The notes: generated by a model not told the origin, from the sequence alone. A stretch of 64,000 nucleotides of DNA from Paenibacillus dauci (GCF_000971985.1 NZ_LAQQ01000001.1:806001-870000), one strand, 5' to 3'; positions 1-9,572 are shown, numbered from the stretch's first letter. Made by a program: numbers and translations.

Positions 1-593
1 TTGTTATGGAACGAAGCGCGTTCTCCAGTGACTCCCAGAGAAGACACACAATATACGAATCCCTGTGCTCCATCCAGGATAGAAGCAATACGCTCTTCTG
101 ACGTAGGTGCTACCAGCGGCACCAGGCTGACACCCGCTGCTCTGGAGCGTCTGCGCATCTCTTCGGATTCTTCGACCGGCAGGTCCGGTATAATCATGCC
201 GCTGATATCATAACGCTGCATCTGTTCGAAGAATCGATCCAATCCATATTGCAGAATCGGATTATAATAGGTGAACAGAATAAATGGCATAATTACTCCA
301 CGGCTGCGTGCCTGCTCCGCAACTTCCAGGCAGGTGTCAATCGTCACCTGATGCGTCAGGGAGCGCTGGGAGGCGCGCTGGATTACCGGGCCATCGGCCA
401 GAGGATCAGAGTAAGGAACACCAAGTTCCAGAATGTGCGCACCAGCCGCCTGCAGCTCCACAATAATATCTACCGTAGTCTGCGGGTCGGGATCACCCAC
501 TGTCAGGAAAGGGATCAATGCAGTCTCACCCTTCTCCCGAAGCTCTGCAAAAGTAACATCCATCCGGTTTTGGCTCTGCCCTGTGATACTCAT
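1..593 (-). CDS. trpA: Tryptophan synthase alpha subunit (3' end cut by window)
   Basis: Cleaves indole-3-glycerol phosphate to indole and glyceraldehyde 3-phosphate in the cytoplasm; indole is passed to TrpB. About 197 residues of an expected 265 or so are present, and the C-terminus runs off the left edge. Visible family marks are [10 protein letters not shown] near residue 28, the [15 protein letters not shown] segment that carries the catalytic Glu and Asp, and [11 protein letters not shown]. The ATG overlaps the trpB stop as ATGA, showing translational coupling as last gene seen of trpEDCFBA. Identity is secure. Confidence 0.96.
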   Translation of the reverse strand, partial: MSITGQSQNRMDVTFAELREKGETALIPFLTVGDPDPQTTVDIIVELQAAGAHILELGVPYSDPLADGPVIQRASQRSLTHQVTIDTCLEVAEQARSRGVIMPFILFTYYNPILQYGLDRFFEQMQRYDISGMIIPDLPVEESEEMRRRSRAAGVSLVPLVAPTSEERIASILDGAQGFVYCVSSLGVTGERASFHN

Positions 594-1786
594 AGTGACC
601 CCTCCCGCTCATATCTCATAATGGATTCTACATCTTTGTCGCCGCGGCCCGACAAGCAGATGACCAGTAGTTGATCGGATGTCATTTCCTTGGCCAGCTT
701 GACGGTATGGGCAATCGCATGAGCCGATTCCAGGGCTGGAATAATTCCTTCCGTCCGGCAGAGCAGCTTGAGTGCATCCAGTGCTTCCTGATCGGTAATC
801 GGTACGTACTGGGCACGTTCAATATCTTTGAGATAGGAGTGTTCCGGTCCTACGCCAGGATAATCCAATCCTGCCGAGATCGAATGTGCTTCCTGTACCT
901 GTCCGTGCTGATCCTGCAGCAGATAGCTCATCGAACCCTGGAATACTCCTTTGGTGCCGAGGCTCATCGTTGCCGCGTGAAGCGGCGTATCAATACCACG
1001 ACCAGCTGCTTCAACTCCGATCAGTCGTACTTCTTTATCCTCGACAAAAGGATAGAACATGCCGATCGCGTTACTTCCGCCACCGATTGCAGCGACTACC
1101 GTATGAGGCAGACGATTTTCCTTTTCCAGAATCTGGCGACGCGTCTCATCACCGATTACCCGCTGGAAGTTACGTACCATCATTGGATACGGGTGCGGAC
1201 CAACCGCCGAACCCAGAATGTAGAAGGTATCATCCACATTGCTGACCCAGTAGCGGAGCGCTTCATTTCCCGCATCCTTGAGCGTCCGACTGCCAGACGT
1301 AACCGGAATGACTTCGGCTCCCAGCATATTCATACGGAATACATTGAGCTGCTGACGCTTGATATCTTCTTCGCCCATGAATACTTTACATTCCAGACCG
1401 AGCAGCGCGGCTACAGTCGCTGTAGCTACACCATGCTGTCCTGCTCCGGTTTCAGCGATAACTTTCTTTTTGCCCATACGCTTGGCAAGTACACCCTGGC
1501 CAATAGCATTGTTGATTTTGTGGGCACCGGTATGATTCAGGTCTTCACGTTTGAGGTAGATTTTCGGCCCCCCCAGCTGTTCAGTCAATCTCTCGGCATA
1601 ATAAAGCGGAGTCTCACGTCCGGAATATTCTTTGAGCAGATAATTAACTTCTGCATTAAATTCGTCGTCAGCCGCATATTTGCGGTAGGATTCTTCGAGC
1701 TCGATAAGTGCGTTCATAAGTGTCTCCGGTACATAGCGTCCACCGAAGTCTCCAAATCTTCCTTTTGCATCAGGTAGTGTAGTCAT
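590..1786 (-). CDS. trpB: Tryptophan synthase beta subunit
   Basis: PLP enzyme that condenses indole with serine to give tryptophan, partner of TrpA. The 398 residues are full family length. [10 protein letters not shown] contains the PLP lysine, [10 protein letters not shown] follows, and the phosphate-binding glycine loop GGGSNAIG lies in the C-terminal half. It is the common TrpB1 type that pairs with TrpA, not the stand-alone TrpB2. The start overlaps the trpF stop by one base (TAATG) and the end overlaps trpA, so all three are one coupled transcript. Confidence 0.98.
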   Translation of the reverse strand: MTTLPDAKGRFGDFGGRYVPETLMNALIELEESYRKYAADDEFNAEVNYLLKEYSGRETPLYYAERLTEQLGGPKIYLKREDLNHTGAHKINNAIGQGVLAKRMGKKKVIAETGAGQHGVATATVAALLGLECKVFMGEEDIKRQQLNVFRMNMLGAEVIPVTSGSRTLKDAGNEALRYWVSNVDDTFYILGSAVGPHPYPMMVRNFQRVIGDETRRQILEKENRLPHTVVAAIGGGSNAIGMFYPFVEDKEVRLIGVEAAGRGIDTPLHAATMSLGTKGVFQGSMSYLLQDQHGQVQEAHSISAGLDYPGVGPEHSYLKDIERAQYVPITDQEALDALKLLCRTEGIIPALESAHAIAHTVKLAKEMTSDQLLVICLSGRGDKDVESIMRYEREGSL

Positions 1787-2529
1787 TATGCTCTCGCCCT
1801 TTCCACAAACGATTTAATTTTGGCAATATCCTTGGTTCCGTCTGTCTCTACACCGCTGGATACATCGATTCCTTCCAGTGGGTACCCGGACAGCAGGGTA
1901 TTTACATTCTCGGGATTCAATCCACCAGCGACAAACAGTGGTATATGATGCGCTGCTGTCCACTCATGGTAGGCATGAATCTGTTCCCAGGCAAATGTTT
2001 TGCCGGAGCCTCCTCCATACAGAGGGTCATACGTATCTAATAAAAAGGCATCTACAGTGCCTTTGTACATTTCCAATTGAGCAGCAGTATCGGACTGCTG
2101 TTGGTTGTGGCTTAGAGAGATTACTTTGAATACTTGTACACCCAGGGTGTTACGTACCTGCTGGCAGAATTCAGGTGTCTCATTGCCGTGCAGCTGAATA
2201 ATATCCAGTGAAGCTTCTCTGATTACGGAAGCAAGTTCATCCAAGTCCGGATTAACAAATACACCTGCACTTTGCGGGCGCTGTCCCTCCGGCCACTGCT
2301 GGAGTACGCTGATCAACTCGCCGGCCTGATGTGGAGTGACCTGACGCTTGCTTCTGGCAAACACAAACCCGATATAATCGACGGGTAACGGTATCATAGA
2401 TTTTAGCACTTCAACGCTTTGAAGTCCACAAATTTTTATCTTGGTTTGGGCTTTGCTACTGCTCTCTTTATCCTCTTTTACCAAGGAATCATTAAGAGGT
2501 GGAACAGCTGATGTATTCTGTTTATTCAT
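1786..2529 (-). CDS. trpF: Phosphoribosylanthranilate isomerase
   Basis: Amadori rearrangement of N-(5-phosphoribosyl)anthranilate, third step to tryptophan. KIKICGLQ carries the catalytic Cys, and the [15 protein letters not shown] and [11 protein letters not shown] segments are typical of this TIM barrel. I place the start at the ATG at 2529 (247 residues), because a GAGG ribosome site sits just upstream and the start then overlaps the trpC stop by 8 bases; an in-frame ATG at 2562 lacks one. Even so, about 30 residues rich in Ser, Lys, Glu and Gln precede KIKICGLQ, where most TrpF proteins begin within a few residues of it. Confidence 0.95.
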   Translation of the reverse strand: MNKQNTSAVPPLNDSLVKEDKESSSKAQTKIKICGLQSVEVLKSMIPLPVDYIGFVFARSKRQVTPHQAGELISVLQQWPEGQRPQSAGVFVNPDLDELASVIREASLDIIQLHGNETPEFCQQVRNTLGVQVFKVISLSHNQQQSDTAAQLEMYKGTVDAFLLDTYDPLYGGGSGKTFAWEQIHAYHEWTAAHHIPLFVAGGLNPENVNTLLSGYPLEGIDVSSGVETDGTKDIAKIKSFVERARA

Positions 2530-3364
2530 GGGAAACCTCAGCAGCCGCTTGGTGATCCACACCAGACTCCACAGGCTCCATCAGGGTTTTGACAGCCTGC
2601 GCAATATCTTTCTGACGCATAAAGTACTCGCCTACCAGCACACCTGCTGCACCAGCTTCTGCGACATAACGAATATCATCCGGTGACATAATACCACTTT
2701 CACTGATAAGAGGTACTCCCTCTGGCAGCAGCTGAATGAGCTCTGCTGTTGTAGAGAGCGAGGTCTCGAATGTTTTCAGATCGCGATTATTTACTCCGAT
2801 CAGTCCATGTTCTATTGCCCCTTCGGCCGCGAGTACAATTTCCAGTTCTTGACGGTCATGTACTTCGATCAGTACATCGAGTCCAAGAGACACAGCGACT
2901 GCCAGATAATCACGAATCTGCTGCGGGGTCAGAATAGCTGCAATCAACAGAATCGCGTCTGCTCCAATCAACCGGGCTTCATAGATTTGCCGCTCATCTA
3001 TAATAAAGTCTTTACGCAGCAGTGGCAGCTGGATCGCTTCATGAATCTCTGTCAGATAGCGATCATTTCCCTGGAAATACTGCACATCGGTCAGAACAGA
3101 TATACAATCGGCTCCAGCCTGCTCATAGGCACGGGCAATATTCACCGGGTGAAAGTCCGGACGAATTAATCCTTTGGAAGGGGAAGCTTTTTTCACTTCG
3201 GCGATCAGACCGACTCCCCGATTGGCATTGGATGTCAAAGCATGACGGAATCCACGCGTTGCAGGCATGTCTGCGATCCGGCGCTCTGCATCTGACAATG
3301 AAAAACGACTGGCCCGCTGTTCCACTTCACTCTGTTTGGTTACTACGATACGATCAAGATACAT
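2522..3364 (-). CDS. trpC: Indole-3-glycerol phosphate synthase
   Basis: Ring closure of CdRP to indole-3-glycerol phosphate, fourth step of the branch. At 280 residues it is a normal stand-alone TrpC. Seen: LIAEVKKASPSKG with the catalytic lysine, ADCISVLTDVQYF, LLRKDFIIDERQI, GVNNRDLKTF and LISESGI, in the family order. It overlaps trpD by 11 bases upstream and trpF by 8 downstream. The C-terminal 20 residues run beyond the barrel and are not conserved. Confidence 0.97.
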   Translation of the reverse strand: MYLDRIVVTKQSEVEQRASRFSLSDAERRIADMPATRGFRHALTSNANRGVGLIAEVKKASPSKGLIRPDFHPVNIARAYEQAGADCISVLTDVQYFQGNDRYLTEIHEAIQLPLLRKDFIIDERQIYEARLIGADAILLIAAILTPQQIRDYLAVAVSLGLDVLIEVHDRQELEIVLAAEGAIEHGLIGVNNRDLKTFETSLSTTAELIQLLPEGVPLISESGIMSPDDIRYVAEAGAAGVLVGEYFMRQKDIAQAVKTLMEPVESGVDHQAAAEVSHE

Positions 3365-4394
3365 AACTATAGGCCTCCGTTGTCTGAATTAATTGTTCCA
3401 GCTTATGCGCTGCGGCACCAGAATCGATAGCTGCTGCTGCAATAGCAGCCCCTTCAGCCAGATGATCGGCCTGTCCTGCCAGATAAATACAGGCAGCTGT
3501 ATTGGCAAGAACCACATCACGATAAGCGCCTTTCTCACCATTCAATACCCTGCGGATAATATCTGCGTTTTGCAGGGCATCGCCGCCCAGCATGTGCTCC
3601 AGCGGATGCATATCCAGTCCAAAATCGTGTGGGTGCACTTCATACGTCTGCACCTGTCCATCACGCAATTCGGCAATCCGGGTAGGCGTTGCAATACTGA
3701 TCTCATCCAGTCCATCATGACTGGCAACAACCATCGCACGCTTTAGTCCAAGCAGATTCAGCGTCTCGGCAACGGTCTCGATTTTGCTGGCATCATACAA
3801 TCCGATCAGCTGACGATCTGCACCAGCCGGATTGGTCAGCGGTCCCAGCATATTGAAGACAGTACGTACGCCAAGTTCACGTCTTGTTGCAGCAGCATGC
3901 TTCATGGATGGATGGAACACCTGGGCAAACAGGAAACATATTCCAATCTCATCCAGACACCGTGCAGCCTGATCTGCATTCAGGCCGATATTAACGCCAA
4001 GTGCTTCCAGTACATCTGCACTGCCTGCCTTGCCGGAAGCAGAACGGTTACCATGCTTGGCTACACGTACCGATACCGATGAAGCAATAATAGCAGACAC
4101 AGTGGAAATATTGAATTTATGAATACCTGAACCGCCTGTACCGCATGTATCCAGCAGGTTGGAAGACAATACAGGCACCCGGCCACCGCTCATGCGCATC
4201 GCTTCGGCAAAGCCTGCGATTTCTTCTACCGTCTCTCCCTTTACCCGCAGCGCTGTCAACAGTCCGCCGATCTGTGAAGGTGTAGCTTCTCCGCTCATGA
4301 TGGTACTCATCACACGGTTTGCTTCCTCACGCTGCAAATGCTCTCCCTGAATGACTTTGGTAATCGCCTGCTGCATCGTAGCTGATGTATACAT
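3354..4394 (-). CDS. trpD: Anthranilate phosphoribosyltransferase
   Basis: Transfers phosphoribose from PRPP to anthranilate. The 346 residues hold a helical N-terminal domain (about 1-75) and a class III phosphoribosyltransferase domain. The PRPP loop reads DTCGTGGSGIHKFNIST, where most homologues have GTGGDG, and KHGNRSASGKAGSADVLEALG is standard. The ATG at 4394 has an AGGAGG site 7 bases upstream. A 101-base gap separates it from trpE, unlike the overlaps downstream, with no obvious terminator inside. No trpG lies in the operon, so the glutamine amidotransferase subunit must be elsewhere, as in B. subtilis. Confidence 0.97.
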   Translation of the reverse strand: MYTSATMQQAITKVIQGEHLQREEANRVMSTIMSGEATPSQIGGLLTALRVKGETVEEIAGFAEAMRMSGGRVPVLSSNLLDTCGTGGSGIHKFNISTVSAIIASSVSVRVAKHGNRSASGKAGSADVLEALGVNIGLNADQAARCLDEIGICFLFAQVFHPSMKHAAATRRELGVRTVFNMLGPLTNPAGADRQLIGLYDASKIETVAETLNLLGLKRAMVVASHDGLDEISIATPTRIAELRDGQVQTYEVHPHDFGLDMHPLEHMLGGDALQNADIIRRVLNGEKGAYRDVVLANTAACIYLAGQADHLAEGAAIAAAAIDSGAAAHKLEQLIQTTEAYSYVS

Positions 4395-4495
4395 ATCGTC
4401 TCCTCCTCTTGGATCTGCCGGTTATCCGTTCGTCCGGCTCTGTTATTTATAATAGATTCAGGCTCTCAACCTGCTTGATTGTATTTTTTGTCTGT

Positions 4496-6055
4496 TTATA
4501 CCCGTTCGTAGCCGTACAGATAATCCTGATTGGTTACCGTGTCCGGATGGTTTGATTTCGGTGGAAACATTGCTTCAGCCACACGGATAGATTTGAGCAT
4601 CGCTTTTGCTTTGTTAACCGTTTCCTGATATTCATTTTCCGGAATGGAATCCCATACGATTCCGGCACCTGCCTGTACGTAAGCACGACCATGTTTGAAA
4701 ATAATCGTGCGGATCGTAATGCAGGCATCCATATTGCCCGAAAAGCCCAGGTAGCCGATTGCACCGGCATACGCACCGCGTGCTTCATTCTCGATCTCCG
4801 CGATAATCTCCATTGCCCGCAGCTTCGGTGCACCCGATACCGTACCTGCCGGTAGACAGGAGAGGAAAGCATCGAAGAAGTCTTTGTCCTTGCGCAGCTG
4901 ACCAGATACATTGGATACGATATGCATCACATGCGAGTATTTCTCAATTTGCATAAAAGAGTCCGCTTTGACTGTACCGAATTCCGATACACGACCCAGA
5001 TCGTTGCGTCCCAGATCTACGAGCATCAGATGCTCTGCCCGTTCCTTTTCATCCTGCAGCAGTTCTTCGGCCAGTGCCTGATCTTCAGCTTCGGTCTTGC
5101 CTCTTGGCCGGGTGCCGGCAATGGGACGAGTCTGCAGTCGATCGCCTTCCACTTTGACGAGTGCTTCAGGTGAGGTACCTACAATGATCTCATCATCCAT
5201 TTTCAGATAATACATATAAGGAGATGGGTTCATTGTCCGCAGTACCCGGTATACTTCCAGTGGGGCCACTTCGGTCTCAATATGGAACCGCTGGGACAAT
5301 ACCACCTGGAAAATGTCTCCGGCGCGAATATATTCCTTAGCCCGGCTGACTCCATCCAAATACTCTTCTTTGGTCATATTGGACTGAATCTCGCCCAGTT
5401 CGATATCTTCTGATACCGGAGCACGTCCTGCTGTACTGGTTGGCGGCTGATTGTGCAGCAGCAGCTCTATCGCTTCCAGCTTGTGCGATGCCTGATCATA
5501 CGCTTTGCGAATCTGCTGATCATCAGCTCCCTCGGGGATATGTACATTGCTGACGAGCAGAATATGCTGTTTTACATGATCGAACACCACAATCTGATCA
5601 CAGAACATAAACTGGATATCATCCATGCCCATATCGTCTATACGGTGAGCGGGCAATTTCTCATAATACTGCAGCAGATCATAACCGAAGAATCCGATTG
5701 CTCCACCTGTAAAAGGAGGCAACGTGTCCAGCTTGGGACTGCGGTAACGACGCAGCAGCGCTTTGAGCTGTTCGACCGGCTTGCCGGCTAAGGCTTTTTT
5801 CTCTCCGTTCATCTCCAGTGTGATCTGTCCCTGCTTACCCGAGATCATCAGGAAAGGGTCACTGCCGATAAAGGAATATCGCGCCCATTTGCTGCCTCCT
5901 TCTACACTTTCCAGGAGGAAGGCACGTTTGTGATCGGCGTAACGCTGGAATATTCGAATCGGTGTCTCCATATCTCCGAGTAGCCGCTTAGTAATGGGCA
6001 CCAGATTGTACTGACCTGCCATTGCAATGACTTGTTCCACCTGAGGTTGAATCAT
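4496..6055 (-). CDS. trpE: Anthranilate synthase component I
   Basis: Makes anthranilate from chorismate; first committed, tryptophan-inhibited step. The 519 residues are full length. LLES at residues 47-50 matches the conserved tryptophan-binding element. The C-terminal chorismate-binding domain shows RPIAGTRPRGKT, LVDLGRNDLGRVSEFG, LPAGTVSGAPKLRAME and GAGIVWDSIPENEY. An AAGGAG site lies about 9 bases before the ATG. It is first gene of the operon and is preceded by an intrinsic terminator and a probable TRAP site, so its expression is probably attenuated by tryptophan-loaded TRAP. Confidence 0.97.
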   Translation of the reverse strand: MIQPQVEQVIAMAGQYNLVPITKRLLGDMETPIRIFQRYADHKRAFLLESVEGGSKWARYSFIGSDPFLMISGKQGQITLEMNGEKKALAGKPVEQLKALLRRYRSPKLDTLPPFTGGAIGFFGYDLLQYYEKLPAHRIDDMGMDDIQFMFCDQIVVFDHVKQHILLVSNVHIPEGADDQQIRKAYDQASHKLEAIELLLHNQPPTSTAGRAPVSEDIELGEIQSNMTKEEYLDGVSRAKEYIRAGDIFQVVLSQRFHIETEVAPLEVYRVLRTMNPSPYMYYLKMDDEIIVGTSPEALVKVEGDRLQTRPIAGTRPRGKTEAEDQALAEELLQDEKERAEHLMLVDLGRNDLGRVSEFGTVKADSFMQIEKYSHVMHIVSNVSGQLRKDKDFFDAFLSCLPAGTVSGAPKLRAMEIIAEIENEARGAYAGAIGYLGFSGNMDACITIRTIIFKHGRAYVQAGAGIVWDSIPENEYQETVNKAKAMLKSIRVAEAMFPPKSNHPDTVTNQDYLYGYERV

Positions 6056-6121
6056 AAATATCCGCTCCTTCTATATCATGTAGGGTGAATTTTTTTGAAT
6101 GAATAGTAACATGCCGGATAA

Positions 6122-6158
6122 CAAAAAAAGCCTTCACGCGTAATGACGCATGAAGGCT
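6122..6158 (-). terminator. Intrinsic terminator (attenuator) ahead of trpE
   Basis: On the minus strand AGCCTTCATGCG pairs with CGCGTGAAGGCT (one G-T wobble) around a 6-base loop and runs straight into seven Ts. It lies in the trpE leader with no gene upstream to end, so it is best read as the attenuator of the trp operon. Confidence 0.85.
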
Positions 6159-6469
6159 GCTATGTGCAGATTGTACAAATGTAAGAAATGGAATACATCT
6201 CTCCATCTCCCGCTTCCCCTGATGATTTGTTCTATCCTGCTGCTGGTAACAGAAAGATATACCTATGGAATCAATAGTATCAAAGTAGCTGCTTTCCCTC
6301 TGGAAAACGGCCTACCCTGTATATTCATTCCTCATCCGGTTCTGCTCTTAAAACGCCATCGCACCTGTAATCGCTACGGACACACGCTCGGAATTCCCAT
6401 TCGCTGCTGATTGTGCTCAGCTTACTCCTGTTTATTCATACTGTCCGCCGATAGGGCTTACGTTTTCTT

Positions 6470-6520
6470 CTCATCTATACTCTTCTCTACTCAATTGCAT
6501 CTCATCTCAATACACGGCTC
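6470..6520 (-). promoter_or_regulatory. Probable TRAP binding site (GAG/UAG triplets)
   Basis: On the minus strand five triplets follow each other at exact 5-base steps: GAG (6492-6490), GAG (6487-6485), GAG (6482-6480), UAG (6477-6475), GAG (6472-6470). Upstream are two more GAGs 5 bases apart (6508-6506 and 6503-6501) and one at 6520-6518. Triplets with 2-3 base spacers are the known RNA target of the 11-subunit TRAP ring. At least eight good triplets are visible; the gaps could hold degenerate ones. mtrB, encoding TRAP, is in this window. Confidence 0.82.
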
Positions 6521-6545
6521 ATACTGCTTATTAATCTTGTTGTAT

Positions 6546-6575
6546 ACTATACTTCATAACAGGCATCTAACGCAA
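6546..6575 (-). promoter_or_regulatory. Candidate trp operon promoter
   Basis: Minus strand: TTGCGT at 6575-6570, an 18-base spacer, and TATAGT at 6551-6546. The start would fall about 20 bases before the first GAG triplet, which fits a TRAP-controlled leader. It is the best match here, but the -35 box is imperfect. Confidence 0.5.
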
Positions 6576-6613
6576 CCCTTACAGTGAAAAACATTATTCG
6601 ACGCTTTAAAGCA

Positions 6614-6649
6614 GCAAAAGGAAAGGCATCATGATGCCTTTCCTTTTGC
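6614..6649 (-). terminator. 36-base perfect palindrome after aroH, probable terminator
   Basis: The sequence from GCAAAAGGAAAGGCATCA to its exact mirror TGATGCCTTTCCTTTTGC is fully self-complementary. It lies between aroH and the trp promoter. The T-rich 3' arm could end aroH transcripts, but there is no long U-run beyond it, so full read-through into trp is possible. Confidence 0.5.
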
Positions 6650-6733
6650 ATGGTAGCAGAGGGGATTATTCTGATTAATATTCCACCAATCCTGCTGATT
6701 TTATTATAAAAATATAAATTGCAGCTGCAGCAA

Positions 6734-7102
6734 TCAGGATGTAGCCAGGTCGGGACGAAGCCGTTTGGCTTCATTCAGGTAGACATGGCGAATCTCCTGC
6801 TGGGTCTTCGTCGTATTGATATGCAGCATTAACCGGATACACAGCGGCAGACTCCCCTGAACAGGCACTTCCAGTGCACACATCAGCGGAACCATATTCC
6901 AGCCCTCCATCTCGCGAATAGCCAGAGCCGGGAAAACAGCATCCAGATCTGGTGTCATCGTAATCCAGATACTGCTGATATCTTCCGGTTCGAATTCATT
7001 ACGATCCACAATCTCCTGTAGCAGGGCCAGTGTCTCATCCAGAATCTCCTGGCGGTCGTTGCGAGTTACAGTTGTGGCTCCGCGAATACCTCTTACATAC
7101 AT
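6734..7102 (-). CDS. aroH: Chorismate mutase, AroH class
   Basis: Converts chorismate to prephenate for phenylalanine and tyrosine. The 122 residues match the small trimeric B. subtilis-type mutase, not the helical AroQ type. MYVRGIRGATTV carries the active-site Arg, and LMCALEVPVQGSLPLCIR contains the Cys, Glu and Arg positions that contact substrate. It is last gene of aroC-aroB-aroH, four bases after aroB, and sits just before the trp operon. Confidence 0.96.
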   Translation of the reverse strand: MYVRGIRGATTVTRNDRQEILDETLALLQEIVDRNEFEPEDISSIWITMTPDLDAVFPALAIREMEGWNMVPLMCALEVPVQGSLPLCIRLMLHINTTKTQQEIRHVYLNEAKRLRPDLATS

Positions 7103-7106
7103 GCTC

Positions 7107-8210
7107 TTACACCTCTTTCTTTAAAAGCTCAACCGTTCGGCGTACCAGATCATAATCGACATTGCGATTAATTTCTACTTTGCCAATTTCCAGTGGTACA
7201 ACAAAAGTCATCTGCCCTTCCTGGAACTTCTTGTCATGCATCATGGCACTCATAATCCGGTCTACACTCAGATGTTCAGGCAGAATAGTAGGCAATCCGA
7301 GCGATTGCAGCATTTCGCGAGTTGTATCTACCAGCCCCGGTTCTGCACCCAGTGCTTCCCCGATCAGAGCCGAACCCACCATGCCGATCGAAATGGCTTC
7401 GCCGTGAATAATCTCGCCATAGCCAGCTACTGCCTCGATGGCATGACCAATTGTATGACCCAGATTGAGAATGGCACGCAGATCATTTTCCCGCTCATCT
7501 TTGGATACTACTGCAGCTTTGATTGAGCAGCCTTTTTCCAGACCATATCCCATTGCCTGGATATCCACCGATTTGAGCTCATCTGCATGTTCCAGACACC
7601 AGTAGGCAAATTCGCGATCCCAGATCAGTCCATGCTTCACCATCTCGGCCAGTCCTGCATATACTTCGCGTGCCGGAAGAGTCTTGAGCGCGGACAGATC
7701 GTACAATACCAGCTCCGGTTGATGGAAAACACCAATCATATTTTTGGCAAGCGGATGGTTAATTCCAACCTTGCCGCCTACACTGCTGTCATGTGCCAGT
7801 ACGGTAGTAGGCATCTGTACAAAACGGATACCTCTCATATACGTACCTGCTACAAAACCGGCCAGATCACCCACTACGCCACCGCCAAGAGCGATAACAG
7901 CAGATTTACGATCCAGACCGCCTTCGATCGCCTTGGTCATAATAGCTTCAAAAACAGACAGCGACTTGGATGTCTCGCCTGATCCTACAATAGCGGTCAC
8001 TACCTTGAATCCGGAAGAAGTCAGCGACTGCTCCAGAATACCAAGATAAGGATCGGCTACCTTTTCATCCGTAACGATCAGCAGCGGACTCTGCTTGGAT
8101 AACTGATGCTTCTCCAGATAACTGCCGGCCTGCTGCAGCAGACCTTCACCAATATAAATAGGATAGGAACGTTCGCCAAGTTGAACGTCGACTGTCCGAA
8201 TATCAGTCAT
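7107..8210 (-). CDS. aroB: 3-dehydroquinate synthase
   Basis: NAD- and metal-dependent cyclisation of DAHP to 3-dehydroquinate, second step of the shikimate pathway. At 367 residues it is full length. ALGGGVVGDLAGFVAGTYMRG (nucleotide loop region), DSSVGGKVGINHP, LNLGHTIGHAIE and HGEAISIGM with the metal ligands are all present. The ATG overlaps the aroC stop (TAATG) behind a GGTGGATG ribosome site, so it is translationally coupled to aroC. Confidence 0.97.
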   Translation of the reverse strand: MTDIRTVDVQLGERSYPIYIGEGLLQQAGSYLEKHQLSKQSPLLIVTDEKVADPYLGILEQSLTSSGFKVVTAIVGSGETSKSLSVFEAIMTKAIEGGLDRKSAVIALGGGVVGDLAGFVAGTYMRGIRFVQMPTTVLAHDSSVGGKVGINHPLAKNMIGVFHQPELVLYDLSALKTLPAREVYAGLAEMVKHGLIWDREFAYWCLEHADELKSVDIQAMGYGLEKGCSIKAAVVSKDERENDLRAILNLGHTIGHAIEAVAGYGEIIHGEAISIGMVGSALIGEALGAEPGLVDTTREMLQSLGLPTILPEHLSVDRIMSAMMHDKKFQEGQMTFVVPLEIGKVEINRNVDYDLVRRTVELLKKEV

Positions 8211-9379
8211 TAGTATTCATCCACCTGTGCCTGGTAATTTTCCAGGTTTTTGCGAATCTCGGTCATAGAGTCCCCACCGAATTTTTCCAGGAAAGCCTTG
8301 GCTACTTCCCAGGCGACCACACTCTCCATCACAACGCTGGCAGCCGGAACCGCACATGCATCCGAGCGCTCTACCTGAGCGGTGAATGGTTCTTTCGTAT
8401 CGATATCTACGCTTTGCAGCGGCTTGTACAGTGTCGGGATTGGCTTCATAACACCGCGTACGACGATTGGCATACCATTTGTCATACCACCTTCGAATCC
8501 GCCCAGACGATTCGTTGCACGATGGTAACCCTGTTCCTCATTGTACAGAATCTCGTCATGTACCTGGGAACCGCGAATATGTCCTGCTTCGAATCCAATA
8601 CCAATTTCCACACCTTTGAAGGCATTGATAGACATAACCGCCTGCGCAATACGTGCATCCAGCTTGCGGTCATACTGCACATAGCTGCCCAGTCCAACCG
8701 GAACGCCTTCAATGATACATTCCACGATACCACCGATCGAATCGCCTTCTTTTTTGATTTGATCGATATAGGCTTCCATTTTCTGTTCGGTTTCTTTGTC
8801 AACAACACGTACGGAAGATTCTTCGGTACGGGCAACCAGCTCATCAAGCGGCAGATTATTCGGTGGTGCTTCGATCTCACCGATCCGGATAACTTGTCCA
8901 CCGACTTTGATGCCAAACGATGCCAGGAATTGACGGGCGATAGCACCTACGGCTACACGAATAGCAGTCTCGCGCGCACTGGAGCGTTCCAGTACATTAC
9001 GAAGATCTTTATGGTTATATTTGAGTCCGCCATTCAGATCGGCATGACCAGGGCGCGGACGATGGACACGGCGTTTCTCTTCATCCGTTCCTTCCATCGG
9101 CTCAATATTCATAATCTTGGTCCAGTGCTTCCAATCATTATTGGCAACGACCAGAGCAACCGGCGCGCCTGTTGTATATCCGTGACGAACACCACCTACG
9201 ATATCCGCTGTATCTTTTTCAATTTGCATCCGGCGGCCGCGACCATATCCTTTTTGACGACGGGCCAGTTGGAAATTCAATTCTTCAAAATCAAGCTGCA
9301 ACTCACTTGGCAGCCCTTCAATAATCGCAGTTAGCTGGGGTCCGTGAGTCTCCCCTGCTGTTAAGTAACGTATACTCAT
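8210..9379 (-). CDS. aroC: Chorismate synthase
   Basis: FMN-dependent last step of the shikimate pathway, producing the chorismate used by trpE, aroH and mqnA in this window. The 389 residues start with [33 protein letters not shown], the [14 protein letters not shown] segment and [15 protein letters not shown] are signature regions. B. subtilis calls this gene aroF at the same site. It heads aroC-aroB-aroH behind a near-consensus promoter. Confidence 0.97.
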   Translation of the reverse strand: MSIRYLTAGETHGPQLTAIIEGLPSELQLDFEELNFQLARRQKGYGRGRRMQIEKDTADIVGGVRHGYTTGAPVALVVANNDWKHWTKIMNIEPMEGTDEEKRRVHRPRPGHADLNGGLKYNHKDLRNVLERSSARETAIRVAVGAIARQFLASFGIKVGGQVIRIGEIEAPPNNLPLDELVARTEESSVRVVDKETEQKMEAYIDQIKKEGDSIGGIVECIIEGVPVGLGSYVQYDRKLDARIAQAVMSINAFKGVEIGIGFEAGHIRGSQVHDEILYNEEQGYHRATNRLGGFEGGMTNGMPIVVRGVMKPIPTLYKPLQSVDIDTKEPFTAQVERSDACAVPAASVVMESVVAWEVAKAFLEKFGGDSMTEIRKNLENYQAQVDEY

Positions 9380-9441
9380 TTTGCGTTCCCCCTTTAAACT
9401 GTTAAACTGTGCATCGCTAAAATCCGTAATTACCTTTGCTT

Positions 9442-9471
9442 ATTATAGTACAGCCTTCATCCATTTGACAA
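9442..9471 (-). promoter_or_regulatory. Sigma-A type promoter for aroC-aroB-aroH
   Basis: Minus strand: TTGTCA at 9471-9466, an 18-base spacer, then a perfect TATAAT at 9447-9442, about 65 bases before the aroC ATG. Confidence 0.75.
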
Positions 9472-9529
9472 GGAACCTCAAACATTGCATTTCCGTATGG
9501 AAACTACCTGATTTCCATGTGGATATAAC

Positions 9530-9572
9530 AAAAACACGCCGTCTGCTGCCGGAGCAGAACAGACTGCGTGTC
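9530..9572 (-). terminator. Terminator after cheR
   Basis: On the minus strand ACACGC..CTGC pairs with GCAG..GCGTGT, with small internal mismatches, and runs into five Ts. It separates cheR from the aroC promoter. The rest of the 9573-9795 stretch holds no gene or clear signal. Confidence 0.75.

Larger units (their letters stand above)
6056..6540 (-). promoter_or_regulatory. Long untranslated leader of the trp operon
   Basis: About 480 bases without a supported gene lie between the probable promoter and trpE. Read on the minus strand it has a GAG/UAG triplet array near the 5' end (6470-6520), about 310 bases of unassigned sequence, then an intrinsic terminator (6122-6158) about 65 bases before trpE. 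Open frames on either strand here lack ribosome sites. I could not find a segment that clearly pairs with the terminator arm as an antiterminator. Confidence 0.8.

Noticed and set aside
671..1777. Long plus-strand frame opposite trpB
   Set aside because: Antisense shadow of trpB; trpB matches its family throughout.
6150..6410. 86-residue open frame on the plus strand opposite the trp leader
   Set aside because: No ribosome site, odd composition, and it lies opposite the terminator and leader RNA.
6056..6540. T-box control of the trp operon
   Set aside because: No AGGGTGG-ACC T-box sequence is present; AGGGTAGGCCG near 6310 is too divergent. TRAP triplets explain the leader better.
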